From: Hymenoscyphus infarciens | Lineage: Eukaryota; Ascomycota; Leotiomycetes; Helotiales; Helotiaceae | Direction of reading: 5' to 3' | Length of the DNA stretch: 64,000 nucleotides | NCBI GenBank assembly: GCA_001414345.1 | Contig: LLCB01000137.1 | Span: 78,879 to 142,878 of the forward strand | Shown here: positions 12,096-22,400 of the stretch, in pieces | How positions within the stretch are numbered: the stretch's first letter is position 1 | Layout of the letters: each line of letters opens with the position of its first letter | Notes under the pieces: model-generated | Seen by the model: only the letters and a program-made list of their open reading frames with translations | Database searches by the model: none | Told to the model about the DNA's origin: nothing | Made by a program: the position numbers and the translations under genes

Positions 12096-12932
12096 ATGGA
12101 TGACAATACATTCAAAGCTCCGGTTGGAGACGACCAAGACGCCATCCACACAAGACTCGATGCCCTCGAAAACTCCCGAGCCATCCTAGCTCGCGCCCAG
12201 GAACTATCCCAAGCAAACTGGAACCCCGACTTTCCAGCCACCAAAAGGGTCCTTCGAATAGCCAAGCTCCTCCAAAATATCCTCCTCTACATACCAACAC
12301 GCGAGCTCTTGCTCAACGCCCTTAGAGTCTCTAAGTTCTGGAATGAAACAATCTCAGAATCGCCTTCCCTCCAACAAACCCTCCACTTCCGACCGATGCC
12401 AAAAGAGGAACAACACTTCCAAGATGGAAAACCAATGTATTCCCTCTGCGGACTCCTTACCCACACGCTTGCCGAGGATCAGTCCAAATTCCAGGAACCT
12501 TTCGTTTTCGATTACGATGCCCATCGCAGGCGACTTCTTGACATCCAACTCGCGCAGCTGCATTGGACCGAGGCTTTTTCAAGACCGGAAGCTAGTTGGC
12601 GCAGAATGTTAGTAGTTCAACCTCCCGTCCCTTTCGCCCACAACTTCTACGACAATCTCGTGCAGTTCGAGAAAGTGAAGTCGGGATGGGAAAAAAAGGT
12701 TGAGGGCATTGTCAAATATCAAGGCCATGAGCGACTGGGGCAAATCTATGACTTTTGGAAGGAAAAGGACTGGACCGAGGGAAGAAGGAAGGCGTTGAGG
12801 TGGTATACGCCAGGGAATCAGTTGCGGGTGGAGGATACGACTATTGCGCTTGGTCAGCGCACCCCGGGTCGTGAGTTTAAGCTTAGCTTTAACTCGTGGA
12901 AGCAAGGGAGTATATGGAAGTATTACGATTAA
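12096..12932 (+). CDS. F-box domain protein (single exon)
   Basis: A single exon encodes 278 residues from ATG 12,096. Residues ~48-90 carry an F-box-like helix set: RVLRIAKLLQNILLYIPTR, then ELLLNALRVSKFWNETISES. This is the common fungal variant in which 'I(P)ELLExIL' is followed by 'LL..RVCRxWN'. Proline-containing PSLQQTLHFRP follows, as in many fungal F-box proteins. The rest has no repeat such as WD40 or LRR. Expected role: substrate-recruiting subunit of an SCF ubiquitin ligase, binding Skp1 through the F-box. The substrate is unknown. Lineage-expanded families of this kind are frequent in leotiomycetes. Confidence 0.75.
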   Translation: MDDNTFKAPVGDDQDAIHTRLDALENSRAILARAQELSQANWNPDFPATKRVLRIAKLLQNILLYIPTRELLLNALRVSKFWNETISESPSLQQTLHFRPMPKEEQHFQDGKPMYSLCGLLTHTLAEDQSKFQEPFVFDYDAHRRRLLDIQLAQLHWTEAFSRPEASWRRMLVVQPPVPFAHNFYDNLVQFEKVKSGWEKKVEGIVKYQGHERLGQIYDFWKEKDWTEGRRKALRWYTPGNQLRVEDTTIALGQRTPGREFKLSFNSWKQGSIWKYYD

Positions 12933-13820
12933 GATAAATGCTTCATAGACTTATGTACTTGCATCTGGGTATATCTCACATAGACCAGTAGTCAGTTGAA
13001 TACCATTTGCTTATTCTCAATGAAAAAATCGAGAAGGTAGGAGATTGAGTTGATATGATCTTGTTGTTCTAAGAACCATTTAACTCAACAGAATAGCCTT
13101 CCCCCATTCAAAACAAATTTCCGTCTTCTGAAATCAAAAAGAATAAAAGAGCTCACAACGTCATCATATCATCATACACACAAAAGAGAACGCAAAAAGA
13201 ATATAAACATCATAAGAAGTATAACATGTTCAAGTTAGTTTCCATAGAAACACCAAGAAACTTCGCTGGAAAGAGAAAGCCCAATCAAAATTATCAAAAC
13301 CAACTAAAAACATGCAAAAAGGACCAATCCTAGAAGATTACATACAGATCCTCATCAAGCCACCATTTCAAACCCCTCTCCTTCTCCTTCTCAGCCTCAC
13401 TTCTCACGTCTCAGTTCCCCGCAATTTCCAAAATCTGGAAAAGCAGACAATCATAGTTTTAAGAAGTTTATTACATGCTATATCTCTGTCTTACTACTTA
13501 TTTATGCCGCGCCGCCCAACCTCGCTGTGCAGCCACAAATAGGTAGAAACAATAGCCACGAGTAGTACTCCAATATCCATGTAAAAGAAGACCAGGAAGG
13601 AAGTAAGAGCCTACGATATCCGAGACCACCTTCAACCCCTTCTGACCCCATGACCTAGCCTTTCATCCCACACCTCGGTCTTATTCTGGCTTAAAAGGGG
13701 GTGAGGTTAAACGAGGCTTTATTGAGTTATGAGGGACGGCTCGTATTTTGAACTTGACAGCGGCTCGGGAAATCGTAAGAGGAATTGGGTGCATATGTTG
13801 GCTTCGGTGGAGTTGATGCA
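12933..13820. other. Convergent intergenic region
   Basis: 3' flanks of the F-box gene (plus) and the BAR-SH3 gene (minus). Only short ORFs without recognisable features. No repeats noted. Confidence 0.45.
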
Positions 13821-15232
13821 TTAGTTCATTTTGACATAATTTCCTGATCGTTGTTAGCCTTAATTCTTCCCTCAAAAACATATTGAAGGATGCTCACCTG
13901 GGAATTGTCCTTGCTTTCCTTTAATCTTTCCTATCCACCATTCATTTTCATTGCTCGTTCTGGTGACAATTTCAATTACATCCCCAGTTGTAAAACTCAG
14001 ATCTCCCTCAGCTTGTGCTTCGTAATCATAGAGCGCCGTTGCCGTTTCTGCAGCGGGCGCACCACTCAGTCTCGATGGTTTGGGTTTGGGTGGTGGTGGC
14101 GCGGCTCCTTTTGCTTTTGCTGCAGCACCCCACTTTGAATCCGTGGGTGTCGTGGGTGACAAGTTATTGGAATATGGTGGGGGTGGAGTCTCAGAGGATT
14201 CTAATTCTTGTCGTCGGGTAAGAGCGGATGATGAATTGGGAGAGGTGGGCGTCTTTTTTCCTTCGATTGCAAGCCTGCTACTTGCTGGGCCGAGAGCGAG
14301 GGGTTTAGATCCAGGACGAGGCCTTCCGCCAGTGGTTTTGAATTTGACAATTGACAAGGCTTCCGCCGCTTCTTGAATGGTTCCCCGTTTAGCCTCGAAG
14401 GCTTCTTCGACATCCAATGTCAGGTTGAAGTATCCAATATCGCAGCCTTGCATCTTCTCGTGCAGGGTATAGAATACGTTCAGTTGCATATAGTAGAAAG
14501 ACTGGAATAATGGGCGAATAAACTCGCGTTCCAAGGAAAACAGTTTAGGTAACTCATCCTTCAGGAGGTCGTTGTAGTAGTTGAATTCCTGGGTTGCTTG
14601 TTCCACATCATTCTCCGCTTTGTACATGGCCTTCTCGTCTTTTAAATTCTTGTCTTTCTTGTCCTGGTACTTTTTCAGATTTGCACGATGCCTATCGTAA
14701 TCCAGCTGCTTGTGTTGCCGTTTCAAGGCCGTCTTTCTTATGACTTTGATGACCTCCAATAACTCGTCTGCAGGTCGGATCACTCTGGACTCAATCATTT
14801 CCAACTCCGGGGCCAGAGTTGCCTGGAGGTCCTTCACGATCGCCTCATATTCTTCGCATGCCCTTATGCCCTCTGGGTTTCCTTCCTGGACTATAGAATC
14901 CGGATCCGACACACGACCGGAAATGGGTTTGTAGATCTCGGCGATTGCTTGGGAGAATTCGATTTGGTGGCTAAGCATACCGTTAATGGCGTCAAAGTAC
15001 TTCTTACTCTCGTCGTGTAGCTTCTTCGTTTCCGTTTCTAATTCCTGGAACCGCCGTTCTGCGTCGATGTAGACGGCATCTTTCGTATGTTCGCCAATAC
15101 TGAATTTTGCCTTGAACGTTTGCGGCGCTGTTCTGGTATCAGCCCATGTGCCATGAGAACTCACCCACACACCAGAAGATTCCCTAGACGCTTACCTCTG
15201 ACGATGGACTTCTGGAAGCCTTTGAAAGACAT
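13821..15232 (-). CDS. RVS167: BAR-SH3 protein, amphiphysin/Rvs167 orthologue (3 exons)
   Basis: On the minus strand, exons 15,232-15,196, 15,127-13,898 and 13,843-13,821 give 429 residues. Both introns (68 and 54 bp) have GTAAGC/GTGAGC donors and AG acceptors. The first supplies the family-typical start MSFKGFQKSIVR-APQTFKAKF; the second restores the SH3 ending FPGNYVKMN. Residues ~12-235 form the BAR domain (TKDAVYIDAERRFQELETE; long charged helices). Residues ~285-370 are a Pro/Ser-rich linker. The SH3 domain occupies ~377-429, with the ALYDYEAQAEGDLSF and EWWIGKIKGKQGQFPGNYV signatures. The family bends and tubulates membranes at endocytic sites together with Rvs161 and links to actin through SH3 ligands. 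Length and domain order match Rvs167/Hob1. Confidence 0.93.
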
Positions 15233-16144
15233 TGCGTTCTCTGGGATTAATCAAAATGGAGCGTTGACCGATGTCGGTTGCAAGTCCGGGAATGGCGGGG
15301 CAATGTTAATGATTGCCCAAGGGTTGCGAGTGCCACCAAAACAGAGCCAGTGTTGCAAACAGTCTGCGGTATTAGATGTAGGGTCGCACAACTGTGAGGA
15401 TTGTTTCCGTGGTGTCGCGGGGTGGTGATTGTAGAAAGTTGGCAGAGGAGTTGAAGTTGGGCAAAGTGTGTGTCTTTGGGCTTTGCTTGGGTTTTCTTGC
15501 CGACGATGGACGATGGACGATGGATGCGGTTGAAGGCACCTGCAGCTGGGCAGGCGGCGATGACGAGGTGCCCTGTGGCGGAGTACCTTTAGGTGCCCTG
15601 ACTGTTAGGCCTGTTGATCAGCCAAAACCAACATCTGACGGTGAATAAGTGGTATTCAGGCGCCTGATAATTACAATACAATAATACAATAATACAATAA
15701 TTGTGGTGCTACAATAGTAATTTATTCTTGTCAACAGTTCCTGGAAGTCCTGGAAGGAAAGCGATTCGTCCGCTTTCGATATCGATATCTACAAACAACC
15801 CCGGGGATGCTTGGCCATGACGAAAGCAGCACCGTGACCACCAACACTGAGAACTCCAATACTTCGAGCTGACTTGCCTCATTTAATTTGGGAAGAAAAG
15901 TAGAATTAACGCAATAACGAGGAAACAATTACTTATTCCTCTCTAGAGAGTTCATTTCTTGCAAACGGTTCTACCATGCACGTTTTGAATCAGCCAATCA
16001 ACGCACGTCGCTTCTCAGCTAGCTCAATTTTGCACAGAAGCCGAACGGGCGGGAATATTTTGCCTCCCGTTGACTTTCTTCTCCTCCAACACTCTGATCT
16101 TATCAGATTCGTTCAACCAACACATCACATTCCATTCCAGCAAC
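15233..16144. other. Divergent promoter region between BAR-SH3 and NFS1
   Basis: The 912-bp spacer contains the promoters of both flanking, divergently transcribed genes. At 15,671-15,707 there is a short AT microsatellite built on an AATACAATAATACA-type unit. Other ORFs are short and unconvincing. Confidence 0.5.
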
Positions 16145-17944
16145 ATGCCCAACATAGCTGCGAATTCATTACGGCAGGCCTCGCGCCTTTGCCTGAAGCC
16201 GGCAACCGCAACCTCCAAGGCGGGCTTGCTACGAGCTTCTACACATCGGGTCGCCGCCATTTCTGGCCAAACGATGGCAAGGAGGGGATATGTCTCCGAA
16301 TCGAAGAAGGATAATGCGCAGGTCAGCGTGGAGACTGCCATTCGGGCAGATCAGAAGAAGTTCTTTGCAGAGACGGGAAAACTTCCACAGGACGAGATTG
16401 TTCCTGGAACCAGCACAACTGCAGATGCCATGATGAGTCCTATGGCTGGTATGTACCCATCTTATCTCCGGAGAAGAGCGAACGCTGACGAAAAACAAAG
16501 GTGTGCTCAAGCAAGCTACCATAATGGACGAAGGACAGCGACCTATCTACCTCGACATGCAAGCTACGACTCCTCTGGACCCCAGAGTGCTCGATGCCAT
16601 GTTACCATATTACAGTGGACTTTATGGAAACCCCCATTCAAGAACACACGCATATGGATGGGAGACCGACAAGGGAATCGAGGATGCTCGAGAGCATATC
16701 GCAAGTCTCATTGGAGCTGATCCAAAGGAAATTATCTTCACGAGCGGCGCCACCGAAAGTAATAATATGAGTGTGAAGGGAGTCGCAAGATTTTTCGGCC
16801 GCAGTGGCGGAAGAAAAAACCACATCATCACCACACAAACGGAACACAAGTGTGTTTTGGATAGTTGTCGACATCTACAAGATGAGGGCTTCCAAGTTAC
16901 CTACCTTCCGGTCCAGAACTCTGGCTTGATTGATATGAAGGAGCTTGAAGCTGCCATCAGACCCGAAACTGCCCTGGTCAGTATCATGTCGGTCAACAAC
17001 GAGATCGGTGTGATTCAACCATTGGAAGAGATAGGAAAACTCTGCAGGTCGAAGAAGGTCTTTTTCCATACCGATGCTGCCCAAGCCGTTGGTAAGATCC
17101 CTATGGATGTCAACAAGATGAATATCGATCTGGCATCCATCTCATCACACAAAATATACGGTCCAAAAGGAATTGGTGCCTGTTACGTCCGAAGACGGCC
17201 TCGTGTCAGACTTGACCCAATCATCAGTGGTGGCGGACAAGAGAGAGGACTGAGAAGTGGGACTCTTGCACCTGCATTGGTCGTTGGGTTTGGTGAAGCA
17301 TGCCGGATTGCCAAGGAGGAACTCGACGTAAGTGTCACCCCGGTTCATTTCTTGCCCCTCTTTCGAACATGATGATTTACATTACATATGCATGGCTTTC
17401 CAAGTGTATCTCCTTGCTTGCAGGTCGAGGTTTCCTTGACGAGAACAGTACCCTGTCTGATTTCACTCACTCTCGAAAACTATTTTGATGTTTACATTGG
17501 ATTGAGCTAACACCAATTTAGTACGATTCTAAGCGAATCAAGAAACTTTCCGACAGATTACTCAAAGGTCTTCTATCCCTCGAGCACACAACACAGAACG
17601 GAGACTCAAAACACTTTTATCCAGGATGTGTCAACGTCTCCTTCGCCTATGTCGAGGGCGAATCCCTATTGATGGCATTAAAAGACATCGCCTTGTCATC
17701 TGGCAGTGCATGTACATCTGCCTCCTTGGAACCTAGTTACGTTCTTCGAGCCCTCGGAAGCAGTGACGAGAGCGCTCACAGCAGTATCCGATTTGGTATC
17801 GGTCGCTTCACCACCGAGTCAGAAATTGATTACGTCTTGAAGGCTGTTACGGAAAGAGTCTCGTTCTTGCGGGAATTGAGTCCTCTCTGGGAGTTGGTGC
17901 AAGAGGGGATTGCTCTTGATAGCATTGAGTGGAGTCAACATTAG
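16145..17944 (+). CDS. NFS1: Mitochondrial cysteine desulfurase NFS1 (3 exons)
   Basis: Exons 16,145-16,448, 16,501-17,327 and 17,522-17,944 give 517 residues. The introns of 52 and 194 bp carry GTATGT/GTAAGT donors and CTGAC/GCTAAC branch sites. The first ~45 residues are rich in Arg, Ser and Ala without acids, fitting a mitochondrial presequence. The catalytic core begins [19 protein letters not shown]. The PLP lysine is about K319 in [10 protein letters not shown]. The persulfide-carrying cysteine is about C441 in [24 protein letters not shown] and GSACTS loops are intact and the C-terminal tail is present. NFS1 is a PLP enzyme that takes sulfur from cysteine for Fe-S cluster assembly on the scaffold Isu, with Isd11 and frataxin. 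It also supplies sulfur for tRNA thiolation. All key residues are present. Confidence 0.97.
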
Positions 17945-18299
17945 TTTTCCTATATTTCACGCTTGGTTTTATGGGTTCTTGTTTCAAGGCAAAGCGGGCG
18001 TTCTTTTTGATGGATTTGGGAGAGATGAGGGTGACAATATGTATGAATTGTGTATGTACCATAAATGGTTCGATGGTCTTGGGGAAACACAACATCACGA
18101 ATTAACTAGGTCTCTAAATACCTATGTGTATAATACGACGATCGTTCGAAATCATAATCCACTCTAAATTCCCAACTTGAAGTCTCTAATTCGTGAGTTT
18201 GTGTACAGTCGCATCCTTACAGGGTTTGGGTGGTGGAGGTAGACTCTCTAAAGACTATTGTACGATGATTAAGTATAATTGATTGTCGCACGAGTGTCA

Positions 18300-19330
18300 G
18301 TAGATGCCTTGACTGTTAGGCGATAATCAAGGACTTTAAGGCTTAAAATTCTTAACTATCAAGCGAGCTTAATTCTTAAGAGAGAATTAATTATTAAAAG
18401 CCCTTACTTCTTAAATGACTCTTGAGAGTTAAAGCTCTTTGAGGCTAGTATGAGTATATACTAGCCGGAAGAACTATACTCTAGGCGGAAGCACTATACT
18501 AGGTATATACGCCTAGTAGATAGAGATACTCGTATAACTCGGTATTACTCGTAAACAATTAACGTTAACGCTATTATAATATAAAGAAAGTATTCGACCG
18601 ATTTAGCGAAAGTTATTCTACGCGTATTAGTAGAGGCTATATACTCCGTACGTATACTACTCTTATTATAGTAAAGAAGTATAAGAGGTACCCCTAGCCT
18701 CTAGCCCCTGCTCACTAGCGTACCTGGCCCCTGCGTACCTTGCCTCTGCCGAGGCTTAACCGATTCTAACTCTTAAGCGATTTTAACTCTTAAGCGAGGA
18801 CCTTGACTCTTAAAGATCCTTAGCTCTCAAAAAAAACTTAAGCCTTAGATATAAAAGCGATTATCTTTAGAGGCCCCGTAATATTCGGATACTTAATACG
18901 CTTTAACCTATAATTAATACGCTTTAACCCACGTCTAAGAATCTATTAAGAGTCTACTAGCTCTACTAAAACTCTTCAAGGATTCTAGTCTATCTCTACG
19001 AGTAGCACGTATACTGATTTTTAAGAAATACTAGTTTTAATATTCTTAAAAGCTACTATTCTTCTTATTATATAATAGCTACTTAATAGAATTAAAAGCT
19101 ATAAAAAAAATATAATATAAATATAGCTTTACTATAAATCGATTTCTATACTAAGAGACAGTTCTACTATAATTCTAGCTATCTCTTAACACTTGTTATT
19201 ATAACTAGTAAAAAGTAATAATTCTTAAAAATTAGTATACGTGTTATATATAGAGATAGACTAGAATATATAGTACTTAATTAATTATACGAAATATTTT
19301 AGATAAGTTAACTGAAGTAAAATTGAAATA
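18300..19330. repeat. Short AT-rich, RIP-like block
   Basis: The base composition drops abruptly to AT-rich DNA in which TA is very common, CA and TG are scarce, and CG persists. Short TTAAGAATTAA-like motifs and ACTATACT/CTAGGCGGAAG fragments recur. No ORF survives. It is best read as a RIP-mutated remnant of a transposable element; the family cannot be identified. It sits between the 3' end of NFS1 and the 3' end of the MFS gene. Confidence 0.7.
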
Positions 19331-20029
19331 ATTGTCTCGGCTACATAGAGTATTTGAGATAGATAAATAGGTATAAGTTATAATATGAGCTATTTGGGTG
19401 AAATGAAATTGCACTTCATTGAATTGCAACCATGACTTTTTTTTTGGTTTTAGAAATAGGGACTCTTCAGTCTTCTCATCACTACTCACATGTTGGTGAA
19501 CTTGGCATAATTCAGAGCGTGGGTTTTAGGGAATTGCAAGGTTTGGTTGCTTCTCGTGCCCAATTGTCCTTGTTTGTCTAACACTCTTTTCTGATCTTCA
19601 TCATCGTAAAAAAGCAAAGACGAGCCCCCACCCCGACACCCATTCCCAGCCCCCTCCCTTTGGATGGTAGGTCTGGTGGGTCAGCCCAAGAGGAACCAGG
19701 CCAAATACTGCTCCAATCATAAAACGCCACGCTACAGTGCAAGTACTTACAGCAAGTAAGTAAGCAGACGCAGCGAGGAAATCGCATTGTCAAACCACTA
19801 CAAGTGGGACTGGCAATTAAAATGGCGGGAATATTCAGGGTGTATTTTTCTTTTTTGTATTATCAATTTCAGGAAGCATCGAATTAGAATAGGAGTTGGC
19901 TTTGTATACAAATGAGTGGTGAGGGTTTCCCTCTCTATCTATTATAGAGATATATAGAGATATGTAAGGTCATTTTGATTCGTGATATCGTTATTTTTGA
20001 GCTTGGTGGTCTCATGGTCTCTAATTTTC
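19331..20029. other. Intergenic region, 3' flank of MFS gene
   Basis: Ordinary-composition spacer. No convincing ORF, RNA gene or repeat was seen. Confidence 0.4.
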
Positions 20030-21794
20030 TCACCCCTCGTTCTTGTCTTTTTCAGCCGTCTGGTCTTTGGGTGGCGTCTTCATTGCAATTGTCTCGTCCT
20101 CACGAGCTTGGACTTGTGGGGTTGATTCGATAGCCGCTTCTTCATCAGCAGACGAAGAAGCAGGTCTCCCAATCGCTCTCTCCTCTCCCGTCTTCGCATT
20201 CTTCGCCCCCAGATTTCCACCCGTCCATAACAGACAAGGCACAGCTCCGAAAAACGAAAAAAAGTGCTAATGACCAACTCATCGTCCCCCATCCTGCAAA
20301 ATCGTTCACATACCCCGCCCGCACAGGCCCTATCAAAGAACCCGCCGCAAAAGCAGCAATGAAAAGCCCATAAGCTTGTGCATAAGCACCAGTAGGACCA
20401 AAACAACCCGGTTTCTCTTTTTCTTTGGCTTCAACCACGTAAGTGATTTCCGCCATTAATGGGGGCATGACTAGACAGAGACCAAGACCGATGAAAGCCA
20501 GGAGAGCACAGAGAAGGACCTTTTGACCGAGGGTGTTGTGTGTTACTAGACGGAGGAGAACCCAGAAGGGAATGGCGAAGATGAATCCTGTGACGGCTAG
20601 CCAGCGGGGGCCGTAGTTGTCGGCTAGGTAGCCAACGTAGGGGCTTGCGAAGGATGGAATGGTGATTGCGAGGAAGAGCTCCTGTTGAGTTCCACTGTGT
20701 GATGGTTAGTATGTGTTGGCAAAGCTGAGAAACATGGTCATGCGTAGACTTATTTAGTTGATACACTGAAATTGACGCGGATGAGGCTGAAAGTGTCGAG
20801 AAGAGTTGACTAAGATAAGAGAAATTGAAGTTACACTTACACCAAAGGTCTTCTGCACGAAAAGCGGGATAACGCTGTCGAATGCAGTCATGAGTGATCC
20901 TTGTACGATGCAACCCCACAGAGCTGTCAAGATCCGACGAGAAGCCAGCAAAGTGAAGACCGGGGGCAACTTTTGACCGAGTGGAACTGGCTGGGTTGTG
21001 AGATCAGGGCTGGAGTTGTTGATGACCGGTATTTGGCTAGTGTCCGGTAGCGCAGAGTCCTTTTCTTGTGTAGAATCTGTTGCCTCATCCATCGTTGATG
21101 GTGCTTCCGAGACTCCTGGTTGTATCCATTGCTGAGCTATTTTCTTCTCAATCAGAGCAAGCCGGAGAAAGACATCGAGTGCGATTAAGGCGAATGCGAT
21201 ATAGTACACTGGATAGTACCCTGCTCGCTCGTACACGATTCCACCTAGTAGTGGTGCCAGCAATATGGCGATAGCCATACTCAAGCTCACCCAACCAAGC
21301 ACTTCTCCGATAGAGTTTTGTCCCACCGTATCTACCAGCAACGCGGTGCCAACTGTCCATACCACAGCGGCTGCAAAGCCTTGTAGAATACGTCCCATGA
21401 CGAAGAGTACAACCGTCTTGGCCAAGCAAAGCATGACCGTTGAACCTCCTAATGCAAAGAGACCGAGCAGGAGGGGAAGACGTCTGCTGGTGGAACGATC
21501 CGCAAACCATCCTGCCAGAGGGCTACCAACGAGGAGGGCCCCTCCGTACACGGCCAAAAGAATTGAGACCCATTTTTGAACATCTTTTTGCGCTACGTGA
21601 GCTCTTCCCTCCAGGGCGAAAGGTATGACTGGTACGATGATCCCATACAAGAAGAGATCGGTGAAGACAGCCGTGCAGATGGTGGATATTATAAACCAGT
21701 TGGAACTTCGAATTGCGAGGAGATATGGCGGCGAGGAGGTGGTATCTACTCGTTTTCCAGAGAGGAAGTTCTTGAGACGTTCCATCAGTGCCAT
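20030..21794 (-). CDS. MFS transporter, DHA1/vesicular-amine-like, with frame disruptions
   Basis: On the minus strand, ATG 21,794 opens an exon to 20,841 with the first six membrane segments. It carries GSPLAGWFADRSTSRRLPLL (motif A) and GRILQGFAAAVVWTVGTALL (antiporter region). After a hydrophilic loop, residues ~290-318 enter TM7. The second half reads on from 20,681 (ELFLAITIPSF, then PYVGYLADNYGPRW) to TM12. A GTAAGT donor at 20,840 can be spliced in frame to AG at 20,682 (159 bp). That skips the expected WNSTGA stretch, which lies at 20,694-20,677 in another frame. A second problem is a seven-A run (20,257-20,263, plus strand). With six, the sequence continues LFSFFGAVPCLLWTGG to the TGA at 20,032; as written it stops at 20,145. 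Likely proton-coupled export of a drug or metabolite at the plasma or vacuolar membrane. The gene is either decaying or carries base-call errors. Confidence 0.8.
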
Positions 21795-22180
21795 GTCTTA
21801 GATATCTGCAGATGCGTATAGATCTGTACGACGTTGGAAGCAGGAGGAGGGTGAGGATACTACTACCTTGAAAAAGAGGTGCAGAAGATTGAAGCCATGT
21901 CCAGAAATACAGATATATATCAAATGCAGACAGACACCTCTTTGTAGGCTCAGGAAGCTGTTTTGTCTTTGGCTGCTGAATGGTTTGCCCAAGTGTCAAA
22001 TGATATTTCGGAGCCTCGGGAGTCGGCCGGGTTTTCGTCGGCCACGTGGTACATAGCGGTCACCGCAACACTCAACATCAGCTTGAGATCGATATCATTT
22101 CTCTCCCCTCCACCACAAATCCTCTGATATAAAAGGTACCACACCTCTCACACCGCATCTCACTCATCAATCGACACGCA
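21795..22180. promoter_or_regulatory. Divergent promoter between MFS transporter and an orphaned gene start
   Basis: The 386-bp spacer separates the minus-strand MFS start from a plus-strand ATG at 22,181. A TATAAAAGG box at 22,128-22,136 lies 45 bases before that ATG and is followed by a CT-rich, AC-rich leader. The arrangement looks like a working RNA polymerase II promoter for a rightward gene. Confidence 0.5.
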
Positions 22181-22280
22181 ATGGACGCACAGTTTCTGCG
22201 TAACTCCAACATACAAGCAGACGCGCGATTGTCAGAAAAGATCGATGCGGACAGAAAAAGCGAAACTTGTGGGTTGATAT
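22181..22280 (+). pseudogene. Orphaned 5' end of a gene truncated by a repeat
   Basis: After a TATA box and leader, ATG 22,181 opens a hydrophilic ORF (MDAQFLRNSNIQADARLSEK and on to RKSETCG). It loses coding character at about 22,275, where a dispersed SINE-like repeat begins, and stops at about 22,316. I could not find its continuation downstream. It reads as the first exon of a gene whose body was lost or displaced. Function unknown. Confidence 0.4.
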
Positions 22281-22281
22281 T

Positions 22282-22400
22282 TGAAATTGTTTCAAGTATA
22301 CAGGGTAATTGATTTGAATTGCCCTGGATACTGGGAACAACGATATTGGGAACAACGAGCTAGGTCGGTAGATACAGCCTCCAGTAGTAACAGGCTGGAT
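22282..22400 (-). mobile_element. SINE-like dispersed repeat, copy A
   Basis: Shares a tail with the sequence at 51,325-51,430: AAATTGTTTCAAGT, AATTGATTTGAATT, GGAACAACGA and a GTAGATAC-like segment occur in the same order and spacing. On the minus strand both copies end in CTTGAAACAATTT. This copy appears shorter at the presumed 5' (tRNA-like) end. Identity between copies is only moderate. Confidence 0.45.
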
